Shown here: in pieces, positions 1-8,188 of the stretch
How the letters are laid out: each line of letters opens with the position of its first letter
How positions within the stretch are numbered: position 1 is the stretch's first letter
Source: Paraclostridium tenue
GTDB lineage: Bacteria; Bacillota; Clostridia; Peptostreptococcales; Peptostreptococcaceae
Length of the DNA stretch: 64,000 bases
Reading direction: 5' to 3'
Assembly: GCF_015668515.1 (NCBI RefSeq)
Contig: NZ_JADPFO010000007.1
Location: 30,342-94,341 of the forward strand
Program-made: the position numbers and the translations under genes
The notes under the pieces: model-generated
Databases searched by the model: none
The model's input: only the letters and a program-made list of their open reading frames with translations
Told to the model about the DNA's origin: nothing

Positions 1-1175
1 TAAGTATGGGTATAGGAATAGAAGGTAAGACAATTAATGAAAACTTCAAACTAGCTCAAGGAGCATTGGATTTGGCTTTAGGTAGAGGTGGAGATCAAGC
101 TGTAATAAAGACCAAAGATAAATCTATTTTCTACGGTGGTAAATCAAAAGCAGTAGAAAAGAAAACTAAAGTTAAATCAAGATTAATAGGGCATGCTCTT
201 AGAGAGATTATATTAGAAAGTAAAGAGATATATATAATGGGGCATAAATATCCAGATATGGATGCTATGGGGGCTGCGGTAGGAATTTATGATATATGTA
301 AATCATGCAATAAAAATGCCAATATAGTATTAAATGCTTCTAATGATTCTATAGATGAGTTTGTCAATAGAATTAAGAACTCTAACTATTATACTAATGT
401 CTTTATATCTAAAGATGATGCTATAAAAAATTGTACTAAGGATACATTGGTAATTGTAGTTGATACACACAGACCAAACTTTACGGAATGCCCTGAATTA
501 TTAAAGATGTCTGAAAAGATAGTTGTAATAGATCATCATAGAAGAGGTGTTGAGTTTATAAATGACACTGTTCTTTTATTCCATGAAACTTATGTATCAT
601 CAACTTGTGAGATGGTGACAGAATTAGTTCAGTATATGGAAGAGGATGTAAAAATAAACAAATTAACAGCTGAAGGATTAATGGCAGGAATAAGTTTAGA
701 TACTAAAAACTTTGCATTTAAGACTGGAGTTAGGACATTTGAAGCAGCATCATATCTAAAAAAAGCAGGAGCAGATACTATAGAAGTTAAAAAATTATTT
801 AATTCAAATCTTGAAGATTTTATAACTAAGGCTGAGATAATACAAAGTACTAAAGTTATAAATAACAAGATTTGCTTGGCTTACTGTAATGCTGATATAA
901 ATAATATAAATATAGTTGTGGCACAAGCTGCTGATGAACTTTTAAGTATAAAAGATGTAGAAGCATCGTTTGTTTTGGGTAAAACAAAAAGTGGTACTAT
1001 TTTTATAAGTGCTAGGTCTTTAGGATCTATCAATGTACATGTTTTAATGGAAAAGCTAGGTGGCGGTGGCCATATTGATATAGCAGGAGCTCAACTTGAA
1101 AATGTGTCTTTAGAAGAAGGTTATAAGATGGTATCAGATATCATAAAACAGTATCTAGAGGAGGAAGAAGAGTAA
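1..1175 (+). CDS. gdpP: Cyclic-di-AMP phosphodiesterase GdpP (YybT), C-terminal part
   Basis: The frame is open to the left edge, so this is the 3' end of a longer gene, not a gene starting at the first ATG (position 6). GdpP is a membrane protein that hydrolyses cyclic di-AMP to pApA; the full protein has two membrane segments, a PAS domain, a degenerate GGDEF, then DHH and DHHA1. Visible here, numbering from the first Met, are the end of the GGDEF domain (1-35), the DHH motifs HKYPDMDA (80-87), VVDTHRP and VIDHHRR, and the C-terminal DHHA1 motif GGGGH. The stop overlaps the rplI start (TAATG), indicating co-translation. The gdpP-rplI-dnaB order is common in Firmicutes. The N-terminal domains lie outside the window. 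Confidence 0.93.
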   Translation, partial: SMGIGIEGKTINENFKLAQGALDLALGRGGDQAVIKTKDKSIFYGGKSKAVEKKTKVKSRLIGHALREIILESKEIYIMGHKYPDMDAMGAAVGIYDICKSCNKNANIVLNASNDSIDEFVNRIKNSNYYTNVFISKDDAIKNCTKDTLVIVVDTHRPNFTECPELLKMSEKIVVIDHHRRGVEFINDTVLLFHETYVSSTCEMVTELVQYMEEDVKINKLTAEGLMAGISLDTKNFAFKTGVRTFEAASYLKKAGADTIEVKKLFNSNLEDFITKAEIIQSTKVINNKICLAYCNADINNINIVVAQAADELLSIKDVEASFVLGKTKSGTIFISARSLGSINVHVLMEKLGGGGHIDIAGAQLENVSLEEGYKMVSDIIKQYLEEEEE

Positions 1176-1624
1176 TGAAAGTTATATTATTAAAAGATAT
1201 AAAAGGAACAGGAAAAAAAGGAGATGTAAAAGAAGTTAGTGATGGATACGCTAGAAACTTTTTATTTCCTAAAAAATTAGCTGTTCAAGCAGGAAATACA
1301 GAATTAAAAGAATTAAAAGAAAAACAAACATCTCAAAAAATAAAAGAACAAAAAGAGTATGAAGCAGCAGTTGAATTAGGAAAGAAAATGGAAGAGATGA
1401 ACGTAACTATATACTCTAAAGCAGGAGATGGAGGAAGATTATTTGGTTCAATAACTTCTAAAGATATAGCTGCTCAAATAAAGAAAGAGCATGGAATTGA
1501 AGTAGATAAAAGAAAAGTTATGCTAGATGAGCCTATAAGAACTTTAGGATCAAGATTTGTTGAAATAAAAATACATCAAAAAGTTGTTACTAAAATGAGA
1601 GTAGATGTAAGAGAAAAACAATAA
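1175..1624 (+). CDS. rplI: 50S ribosomal protein L9
   Basis: Large-subunit ribosomal protein, 149 aa, the normal length. The N-terminal rRNA-binding domain shows the family motif [18 protein letters not shown] (residues 12-29), followed by the long lysine/glutamate-rich connecting helix (about 45-75) and a C-terminal domain. The start ATG overlaps the gdpP stop by one base, and the gene ends 22 bases before the dnaB start. It therefore sits inside a gdpP-rplI-dnaB operon with no terminator between the members. Confidence 0.97.
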   Translation: MKVILLKDIKGTGKKGDVKEVSDGYARNFLFPKKLAVQAGNTELKELKEKQTSQKIKEQKEYEAAVELGKKMEEMNVTIYSKAGDGGRLFGSITSKDIAAQIKKEHGIEVDKRKVMLDEPIRTLGSRFVEIKIHQKVVTKMRVDVREKQ

Positions 1625-1646
1625 GAAGACACTAGAGGTGAGATAC

Positions 1647-2975
1647 ATGGAGGATATAGGTAGAATTCCTCCACATAGTGTGGAGTCTGAGCAGTCTATA
1701 TTAGGGTCTATACTATTAGATAAAGAGGCAATAATTACTGTTACAGAAACTATTCAGCCGGAAGATTTTTACAAAGAAGCACACAAGATAATCTATGAGT
1801 GCATGGTTAAGTTAAACAATAAAAATGAACCTATAGACTTAATAACTCTTACAGAGGAATTAAGAAAACAAGGTCATTTAGAAGATGTAGGAGGGATAAG
1901 TTATATAACTAGCTTATCAACAATAGTACCTACAACTTCAAATGTAAAATATTATTCAGATATAGTAAAAGAAAAATCAGTTTTAAGAAAACTAATAAAA
2001 GTATCTAATGATATACTAAATTTAGGATATGATAATTCTACAAAAGTAGAAGATCTTTTAGAAAAAGCAGAAAAACAAATATTTGATATATCTCAAGAAA
2101 AGTCCAGTGAAGATTTTCAATCTATAAATTCAGTACTTATGGATACCTATGATATGATAGAAAGATTATATACTAATAAAGAAGAAATCACAGGTATAAC
2201 AAGTGGATTTGAGGATTTAAATAAAAAGATTAATGGATTACAGAGAACAGACTTGATACTTATAGCAGCTCGTCCTGCCATGGGTAAGACTGCATTTTCG
2301 CTAAATTTAGTTCAAAATGCAGCTCTTAAGGGGAATGCATCTGTAGCAGTATTTAGCTTAGAGATGTCAAAAGAACAATTAGTTCAACGTATGTTATCTG
2401 CACAATCTCATGTAGAGTTAAAAAAGATAAAAAATGGTAATTTAGATGAAAATGATTGGCCTAGAATAATAGATGCTATGTCAGTTTTATCTAATGCTAA
2501 TATATATATAGATGATACTCCGGGTATAAAAATCAGTGAACTAAGATCAAAGTGTAGAAAATTAAAGATTGAAAAAGGTTTGGATTTAATACTTATAGAT
2601 TACCTTCAACTTATGGAGGGTGATAATAACAACGAAAGTAGACAACAAGAAATATCTAAAATCTCAAGATCTTTAAAGATAATAGCTAAGGAACTTAATT
2701 GTCCTGTAGTAGCATTATCACAATTATCACGTGCTCCAGAACAAAGATCAGATCATAGACCTATGTTATCTGACTTAAGAGAATCTGGAGCTATAGAGCA
2801 AGATGCTGATATAGTAATGTTTTTATATAGAGATGAATATTATCATCCAGATTCAGAAAGAAAAAATATAGGTGAAGTTATTATAGCCAAAAACAGACAT
2901 GGTGAAACTGGGTCTGTTGAATTAGTATGGTTAGGTGAAATTCAAAAATTTGCAAACAAAGCTAGAGAAATGTAA
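1647..2975 (+). CDS. dnaB: Replicative DNA helicase DnaB
   Basis: Hexameric 5'-3' replicative helicase (called DnaC in B. subtilis), 442 aa. The start is put at ATG 1647 because AGAGGTGA (1633-1640) is a good ribosome binding site six bases upstream; the longer GTG start at 1638 lies inside that site. The N-terminal primase-interacting domain begins with MEDIGRIPPHSVESEQ. The RecA-like motor carries Walker A ARPAMGKTA (Lys about 214), Walker B LILIDYLQL (Asp about 318) and the H4/DnaB loop region SDLRESGAIEQDAD. Its partner loader and DnaD-like protein are 9-11 kb downstream on the other strand. A DnaA-box cluster follows directly. Confidence 0.97.
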   Translation: MEDIGRIPPHSVESEQSILGSILLDKEAIITVTETIQPEDFYKEAHKIIYECMVKLNNKNEPIDLITLTEELRKQGHLEDVGGISYITSLSTIVPTTSNVKYYSDIVKEKSVLRKLIKVSNDILNLGYDNSTKVEDLLEKAEKQIFDISQEKSSEDFQSINSVLMDTYDMIERLYTNKEEITGITSGFEDLNKKINGLQRTDLILIAARPAMGKTAFSLNLVQNAALKGNASVAVFSLEMSKEQLVQRMLSAQSHVELKKIKNGNLDENDWPRIIDAMSVLSNANIYIDDTPGIKISELRSKCRKLKIEKGLDLILIDYLQLMEGDNNNESRQQEISKISRSLKIIAKELNCPVVALSQLSRAPEQRSDHRPMLSDLRESGAIEQDADIVMFLYRDEYYHPDSERKNIGEVIIAKNRHGETGSVELVWLGEIQKFANKAREM

Positions 2976-2980
2976 TAAGG

Positions 2981-3104
2981 ATATCCACATGTTGATAATT
3001 TTATAAAATATATCACTTGTGGATATTTTTAAATTATAAAAAATTAATTCCTAGAAAAGGTTATCCACATTTTCCACAGTGTAATTGTTGATAAATGTGG
3101 ATAA
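2981..3104. promoter_or_regulatory. Cluster of seven DnaA-box-like sites
   Basis: Between dnaB and its terminator are two perfect DnaA boxes: TTATCCACA at 3061-3069 (+) and TGTGGATAA at 3096-3104 (-). Five one-mismatch boxes accompany them: 2981-2989 (+), 2990-2998 (-), 3018-3026 (-), 3070-3078 (+) and 3086-3094 (-). Several abut head to tail or head to head. This density in 124 bases is far above chance in AT-rich DNA. dnaA is not in the window, so this is more likely a DnaA titration or regulatory cluster than the main origin. Confidence 0.8.
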
Positions 3105-3133
3105 AGAAAGCAAGCTAAATAGCTTGCTTTCTT
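3104..3133 (+). terminator. Rho-independent terminator of the gdpP-rplI-dnaB operon
   Basis: AAGAAAGCAAGCT and AGCTTGCTTTCTT form a 13-bp perfect stem around AAAT. The T tract after it is short and interrupted. The last DnaA box overlaps the left foot. Confidence 0.75.
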
Positions 3134-3170
3134 ATTAATTAGTATAAATTATTTTAACGGGGGAGAAAAA

Positions 3171-3461
3171 ATGATAAATATAATATATATATATCCAAAT
3201 ACAGACTTTATAAACGATGAAATTAATATATGTAGAATTATTGATGAAAAAATTAAAGAGAGCTTGGTTGTATATGGAATAAGAAACAATAAAAATTTAA
3301 AAATATACATTACAAACACAATGACAGGAGATAATAAATTAATAAAAGAAATTGATAATTTAAATGAATTTAAAGAAAATATATTATCTAATGAAGCAAA
3401 AATAAAAGGCCTAAAAGATTTAGTCGAAATAGAAAAATACATACTAAATAAAATAGGTTAA
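3171..3461 (+). CDS. Small conserved-looking protein of unknown function
   Basis: 96 aa, no recognised domain. It has a strong upstream GGGGGAG (about 3159-3165) with correct spacing, and it sits in the same orientation between dnaB and purA, so it is probably translated. The sequence is soluble and charged, with a hydrophobic N-terminal strand (INIIYIYP) and a lysine/glutamate-rich C-terminal helix. A weak TATAAA lies at 3143-3148, but no convincing -35. An antisense frame over almost the same interval has no ribosome binding site and is treated as a shadow. Confidence 0.6.
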   Translation: MINIIYIYPNTDFINDEINICRIIDEKIKESLVVYGIRNNKNLKIYITNTMTGDNKLIKEIDNLNEFKENILSNEAKIKGLKDLVEIEKYILNKIG

Positions 3462-3537
3462 TAAAAAAGGTTTTGAAAATAAAGCGAATGTTTGGTAAAA
3501 TAAAAAAGTAAGTGTTCGAATAAAAAAATAGAGGTGA

Positions 3538-4827
<1,290 letters not shown>

Positions 4828-4837
4828 TTTAAAATAA

Positions 4838-4873
4838 AAAAATAGTTAATGCTTAGCATTAACTATTTTTTTT
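4838..4873 (+). terminator. Terminator after purA
   Basis: Perfect 12-bp stem AATAGTTAATGC / GCATTAACTATT around TTA, followed by an eight-T run. Confidence 0.92.
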
Positions 4874-5098
4874 ATTAGTTTATATATATTAAAGTTTAAA
4901 TTATTTTTTTGAAATTTTATTTAATTATGTATTAAAAACTAATAAAAAATTTTAGATAAAAAATAAAAATAAAATAAAAATAAATAATATTTTTTGTTAA
5001 ATTAACAAAAAATACATAGAGATAATTAGGTTAAACCATTGAAAAATAGGGTATTTATATAATTTAGTTAAAAAAATAAAAAAAATTTAAAAAAAGTG
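4874..5098. other. AT-rich intergenic spacer, no gene seen
   Basis: About 225 bases of almost pure A/T between the purA terminator and the tRNA promoter. I see no open frame with a ribosome binding site and no clear structure. The poly-A stretches directly upstream of the promoter (5071-5095) could act as an UP element for the strong tRNA promoter; this is inference. Confidence 0.6.
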
Positions 5099-5127
5099 TT
5101 GACGAAAGTTAATAAAGCTAATATAAT
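5099..5127 (+). promoter_or_regulatory. Sigma-A promoter of the tRNA array
   Basis: -35 TTGACG (5099-5104), 17-base spacer, -10 TATAAT (5122-5127), with A-rich DNA upstream. It lies 55 bases ahead of the first tRNA and is the only clear promoter before the eight-gene array. Confidence 0.9.
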
Positions 5128-5181
5128 AATATTTGTTGATACGGCGGACGAAAAAAGTCGAAACAACATCTCAGCAAAGAT

Positions 5182-5257
5182 GATCCATTAGCTCAGTCGG
5201 TAGAGCACCTGACTTTTAATCAGGGTGTCCCGCGTTCGAGTCGCGGATGGATCACCA
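5182..5257 (+). tRNA. tRNA-Lys (TTT), copy 1
   Basis: Full cloverleaf of 76 bases with encoded CCA. Acceptor GATCCAT pairs with ATGGATC; the anticodon loop is CTTTTAA. Identical in sequence to the copy at 5603-5678. Confidence 0.97.
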
Positions 5258-5265
5258 TTTTTTAT

Positions 5266-5340
5266 GGCTCATTGGTCAAGCGGTCAAGACACCGCCCTTT
5301 CACGGCGGTAACAGGGGTTCGATTCCCCTATGAGTCACCA
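5266..5340 (+). tRNA. tRNA-Glu (TTC), copy 1
   Basis: 75 bases with encoded CCA. Acceptor GGCTCAT pairs with ATGAGTC; the anticodon loop is CTTTCAC inside CCGCC/GGCGG. It differs from copy 2 by a compensated acceptor pair. Confidence 0.97.
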
Positions 5341-5347
5341 ATAATGT

Positions 5348-5423
5348 GGGATTATAGCTCAGCTGGGAGAGCACCTGCCTTACAAGCAGGGGGTCACAGG
5401 TTCGAGCCCTGTTAATCCCACCA
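5348..5423 (+). tRNA. tRNA-Val (TAC), copy 1
   Basis: 76 bases with encoded CCA. Acceptor GGGATTA pairs with TAATCCC; the anticodon loop is CTTACAA. Confidence 0.97.
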
Positions 5424-5430
5424 ATAATGC

Positions 5431-5507
5431 GGCCTGGTAGTTCAGCTGGTTAGAATGCCAGCCTGTCACGCTGGAGGTCGAGGGTTCGAGTCCCTTCCAG
5501 GTCGCCA
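5431..5507 (+). tRNA. tRNA-Asp (GTC)
   Basis: 77 bases with encoded CCA. Acceptor GGCCTGG pairs with CCAGGTC; the anticodon loop is CTGTCAC between CCAGC and GCTGG. Confidence 0.97.
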
Positions 5508-5518
5508 ATTTTATATAT

Positions 5519-5593
5519 GCTAGTGTGGCTCAACGGTAGAGCAGCTGACTTGTAATCAGCAGGTTGTAGGTTCGATTCCTATCACTAGCTCCA
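5519..5593 (+). tRNA. tRNA-Thr (TGT)
   Basis: 75 bases with encoded CCA. Acceptor GCTAGTG pairs with CACTAGC; the anticodon loop is CTTGTAA between GCTGA and TCAGC. Confidence 0.97.
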
Positions 5594-5602
5594 TAAAAAG
5601 AT

Positions 5603-5678
5603 GATCCATTAGCTCAGTCGGTAGAGCACCTGACTTTTAATCAGGGTGTCCCGCGTTCGAGTCGCGGATGGATCACCA
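5603..5678 (+). tRNA. tRNA-Lys (TTT), copy 2
   Basis: Same 76-base sequence as 5182-5257. It begins the partial repeat of the Lys-Glu-Val block. Confidence 0.97.
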
Positions 5679-5702
5679 TTTTTTTATGTTAAAATTAAAT
5701 AA

Positions 5703-5777
5703 GGCCCATTGGTCAAGCGGTCAAGACACCGCCCTTTCACGGCGGTAACAGGGGTTCGATTCCCCTATGGGTCACCA
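5703..5777 (+). tRNA. tRNA-Glu (TTC), copy 2
   Basis: 75 bases with encoded CCA. Acceptor GGCCCAT pairs with ATGGGTC. The rest matches copy 1; a T-A pair of copy 1 is a C-G pair here. Confidence 0.97.
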
Positions 5778-5783
5778 GCATTT

Positions 5784-5859
5784 GGGATTATAGCTCAGCT
5801 GGGAGAGCACCTGCCTTACAAGCAGGGGGTCACAGGTTCGAGCCCTGTTAATCCCACCA
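5784..5859 (+). tRNA. tRNA-Val (TAC), copy 2
   Basis: Same 76-base sequence as 5348-5423. Last gene of the array, directly followed by a terminator. Confidence 0.97.
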
Positions 5860-5862
5860 GTA

Positions 5863-5893
5863 AAACTCTTAGATTTTATCTAAGAGTTTTTTT
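5863..5893 (+). terminator. Terminator of the tRNA array
   Basis: 12-bp stem AAACTCTTAGAT / ATCTAAGAGTTT with a TTT loop and a T run. Confidence 0.93.
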
Positions 5894-5913
5894 ATTTGCT
5901 AAATTTAGTTAGC

Positions 5914-5942
5914 TTAAAATATTAGAAAAACTTGTGTATAAT
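5914..5942 (+). promoter_or_regulatory. Probable promoter of the first two-component system
   Basis: -10 TATAAT at 5937-5942, 17 bases after a weak -35 TTAAAA (5914-5919). It lies 36 bases ahead of the response regulator start. Confidence 0.6.
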
Positions 5943-5977
5943 AAGGATATAAATACATATAGAAAATAGGGGAGAAT

Positions 5978-6694
5978 ATGATAGAAATAGTTTTGTGTGA
6001 AGACCAAATTCAACATCAAAAAACAATAGAAAAATTTCTTAAAGAGATATTAGGGGAAAATAACATCGAGTATAATTTAAAAATGTACAAAAGTGGAGAA
6101 GAACTATTAAATAACTATCCAAAAAATGTAGATATATTTATACTTGATATTCAAATGGAAAAAATAAATGGAATGGATGTTGCTAGAAAGATAAGAGAAA
6201 TAGATAAGAACAAACCTGAAATAATTTTTACAACATCACTTGTTGAATATATACAAGAAGGATATGAAGTAAGAGCTTATAGATATTTATTAAAGCCTAT
6301 AAAATATGAAGATTTAAAAAAACACATTTTAAGTTGTATAGATGAAGTTATAAATAAAAAGGATAAATTTATATTAATTGAAAATAAAAATGAAACTTAC
6401 AAAATAAAAATAGAAGAAATAACATATATTGAAATTCAAAGAAAAGATATGAGTATACATGCAGAAAGCAAAGTTTATGAAACGAAAATGACTATGGATA
6501 AAATAGAAAAAGAGTTAAAAAATTATAATTTTTATAGATGTCATAAAAGCTTTCTAGTGAATATAGATTATGTGGAAAATATAAAACAATATGTAGCTAT
6601 ACTTGATAATAAAGAAGAAGTACCGGTAAGTAGACATAGATTCAAAGATTTTAAACATAAATTTTTATGTTTATTGGGAGAAAAATTATGTTAG
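5978..6694 (+). CDS. LytTR-family response regulator (AgrA/VirR-like)
   Basis: DNA-binding response regulator of 238 aa. The receiver domain (1-120) has acidic residues E8/D9, the phosphoacceptor Asp57 in IFILDIQM and the conserved Lys in YLLKPI (about 107). A LytTR DNA-binding domain follows (about 145-235), with the typical FYRCHKSFLVN and VPVSRHR motifs. The ribosome binding site is GGGGAG. The stop overlaps the start of the histidine kinase by seven bases, so the pair is translationally coupled. LytTR regulators of this class usually control peptide-related or quorum genes through 9-bp direct repeats; one candidate site lies downstream at 8029-8058. No AgrB or AgrD gene is nearby, so the signal is unknown. 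Confidence 0.92.
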   Translation: MIEIVLCEDQIQHQKTIEKFLKEILGENNIEYNLKMYKSGEELLNNYPKNVDIFILDIQMEKINGMDVARKIREIDKNKPEIIFTTSLVEYIQEGYEVRAYRYLLKPIKYEDLKKHILSCIDEVINKKDKFILIENKNETYKIKIEEITYIEIQRKDMSIHAESKVYETKMTMDKIEKELKNYNFYRCHKSFLVNIDYVENIKQYVAILDNKEEVPVSRHRFKDFKHKFLCLLGEKLC

Positions 6695-8043
6695 AAACTG
6701 AATTAATGTCAAGATTAGTTATAGGGACATCAAAATTTGTACAATATTTTATTTTTATAAAAATATTAGATTCTCTAGAAAAAAGGAAATATGAAAAAAA
6801 ATACTTAGATATTATATTTTTGCTAATTGGAATTTTAGATTCCATAATTATATTTAATAGGGCAACTCAATATTATGGTTTTATAATTAATTTAAGATGG
6901 ATATCATTTGTTTTATTTACAAAGTTAAATTATAAATTAAGTAATTTTAAAGTATTATCATATTATATGATTTATACTATGGCATATTATATAACCTGGG
7001 AATTTGTATTTTCAATAGCTTTTTTTCTTGTGACAGGACAATCCATGTATGCAAGTAGTACATCAGAAAATAATTTTAATATTATATCTATTATAGGAAA
7101 TTTGATTACAATTTTTATAAATATAAGTTATGTATATATAATAAAGATATTAAAAAATTTTGATAAGGAAAAAATAAATATAATGCTTATAATAGGGTGT
7201 ATACTAAGTAATTTTGTTATAGCATTTGTGAATAGTTTACCTAGGTATATTTATAAACTTAAGGTTGATTATTATGATAGACTTACTGCATTTAATATAA
7301 ATATAACCCCTAGACTGTCTTTTATAAATGGTATTTTACTTTTAATTATAGTTTTAAAAACTATTAAAGATATTAAAGAAAAAAGTGAAGAAAATTTATT
7401 AAAAGAAAAAGTAGATATGCAATATAATTACTATTTAAATTTACAAGAAACTCAAAATAAGGTAAAAAGACTTTATCATGATATGAGTAACCATATGATG
7501 TGCATTAAGAGTATGAGTTTTGAGAAAGAAGATGTAAATAAATATATAGATGAAGTTAGTAAAGAATTAAATGGAATTAAAGAAATATATAATACAGGCA
7601 ATATGATATTAGATATTGTATTAAATGAAAAACAAGTTGATTGTAATGAAAATAATATAAATTTATTTTGTGATATTAATTTTTCAAAGTGTAATTTTAT
7701 AGAAATGATAGATGTATGTAGCATATTTTCAAATATACTAGATAATGCTATAGAAGCTTGCAATAAGATAAAAAATGATGAAAAATATATAAAAATAAGA
7801 GGAACTTTTGTAAAATCATATTATGTTATACGATGTGAAAATTCTAAAGTGAATAAAATAAAAATAAAAAATAATAGAATAATAAGTAGTAAAAAGGATA
7901 AATTTATTCATGGAATAGGTTTAAAAAGTGTTAAATCATCATTGAAAAAGTATGATGGAGAATTAGAAATAGAGGATTTCGAAGATAAATTTTTGGTACA
8001 AATTTATATACCGATAGATAAAAACATGACAGTTGAGGTTTAA
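6688..8043 (+). CDS. AgrC-like sensor histidine kinase (GHKL type)
   Basis: 451 aa from ATG 6688, chosen because GGGAG (6676-6680) is eight bases upstream; an in-frame ATG at 6667 has no such site. The N-terminal half holds about six hydrophobic segments (10-230), as in peptide-sensing kinases of the AgrC family. The cytoplasmic part has the H-box RLYHDMSNHM (His264), the N-box FSNILDNAIEAC (Asn348/352) and the G-box GIGLKS (about 408-413). It is the cognate kinase of the overlapping LytTR regulator. The likely target is the adjacent ABC transporter. The ligand cannot be read from sequence. Confidence 0.9.
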   Translation: MLETELMSRLVIGTSKFVQYFIFIKILDSLEKRKYEKKYLDIIFLLIGILDSIIIFNRATQYYGFIINLRWISFVLFTKLNYKLSNFKVLSYYMIYTMAYYITWEFVFSIAFFLVTGQSMYASSTSENNFNIISIIGNLITIFINISYVYIIKILKNFDKEKINIMLIIGCILSNFVIAFVNSLPRYIYKLKVDYYDRLTAFNINITPRLSFINGILLLIIVLKTIKDIKEKSEENLLKEKVDMQYNYYLNLQETQNKVKRLYHDMSNHMMCIKSMSFEKEDVNKYIDEVSKELNGIKEIYNTGNMILDIVLNEKQVDCNENNINLFCDINFSKCNFIEMIDVCSIFSNILDNAIEACNKIKNDEKYIKIRGTFVKSYYVIRCENSKVNKIKIKNNRIISSKKDKFIHGIGLKSVKSSLKKYDGELEIEDFEDKFLVQIYIPIDKNMTVEV

Positions 8044-8058
8044 AAAATACCAGTTGTA
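8029..8058 (+). promoter_or_regulatory. Candidate LytTR-regulator binding site
   Basis: Two 9-base direct repeats, ACAGTTGAG (8029-8037) and CCAGTTGTA (8050-8058), are separated by exactly 12 bases. That is the spacing and core (CAGTT) known for AgrA-type LytTR sites. It overlaps the kinase stop codon and lies upstream of the ABC transporter operon. Confidence 0.55.
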
Positions 8059-8083
8059 CTATAGATATTGAAGCAAAAAAAGC

Positions 8084-8127
8084 AAGGTGTTATCTTTAAA
8101 ACATAAAAGATAACGCCTTATTTTTTT
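8084..8127 (+). terminator. Terminator between kinase and ABC transporter genes
   Basis: Stem AAGGTGTTATCTTT / AAAGATAACGCCTT with one G-T pair, then seven Ts. It separates the two-component operon from the transporter operon, or acts as an attenuator if transcription starts at the LytTR site. Confidence 0.88.
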
Positions 8128-8150
8128 GCAAAAAATTTATTAGTAAAGTG

Positions 8151-8159
8151 TGATATAAG
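8151..8159 (+). promoter_or_regulatory. Possible extended -10 promoter of the ABC operon
   Basis: TGATATAAG matches an extended -10 (TGn then TATAAT-like hexamer at 8154-8159). No clear -35 is seen. It lies 30 bases before the transporter start. Confidence 0.4.
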
Positions 8160-8188
8160 GGGTGTAATTATAAAAGGGAGGTTATATT

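Noticed and set aside
2976..3150. Main chromosomal origin (oriC)
   Set aside because: DnaA boxes are dense, but dnaA, dnaN and rpmH are not here and no clear unwinding element or DnaA-trio was recognised, so a regulatory cluster is the safer call.
3149..3442. 97-aa minus-strand frame opposite the small gene before purA
   Set aside because: The plus-strand frame has a strong ribosome binding site and fits the operon direction; the antisense one has none.
5709..5912. 67-aa open frame across the tRNA array
   Set aside because: It is made of tRNA-Glu and tRNA-Val sequence read through; no ribosome binding site.
5894..8188. AgrD-like peptide gene near the first two-component system
   Set aside because: I looked in the gaps on both sides for short frames with a ribosome binding site and found none.
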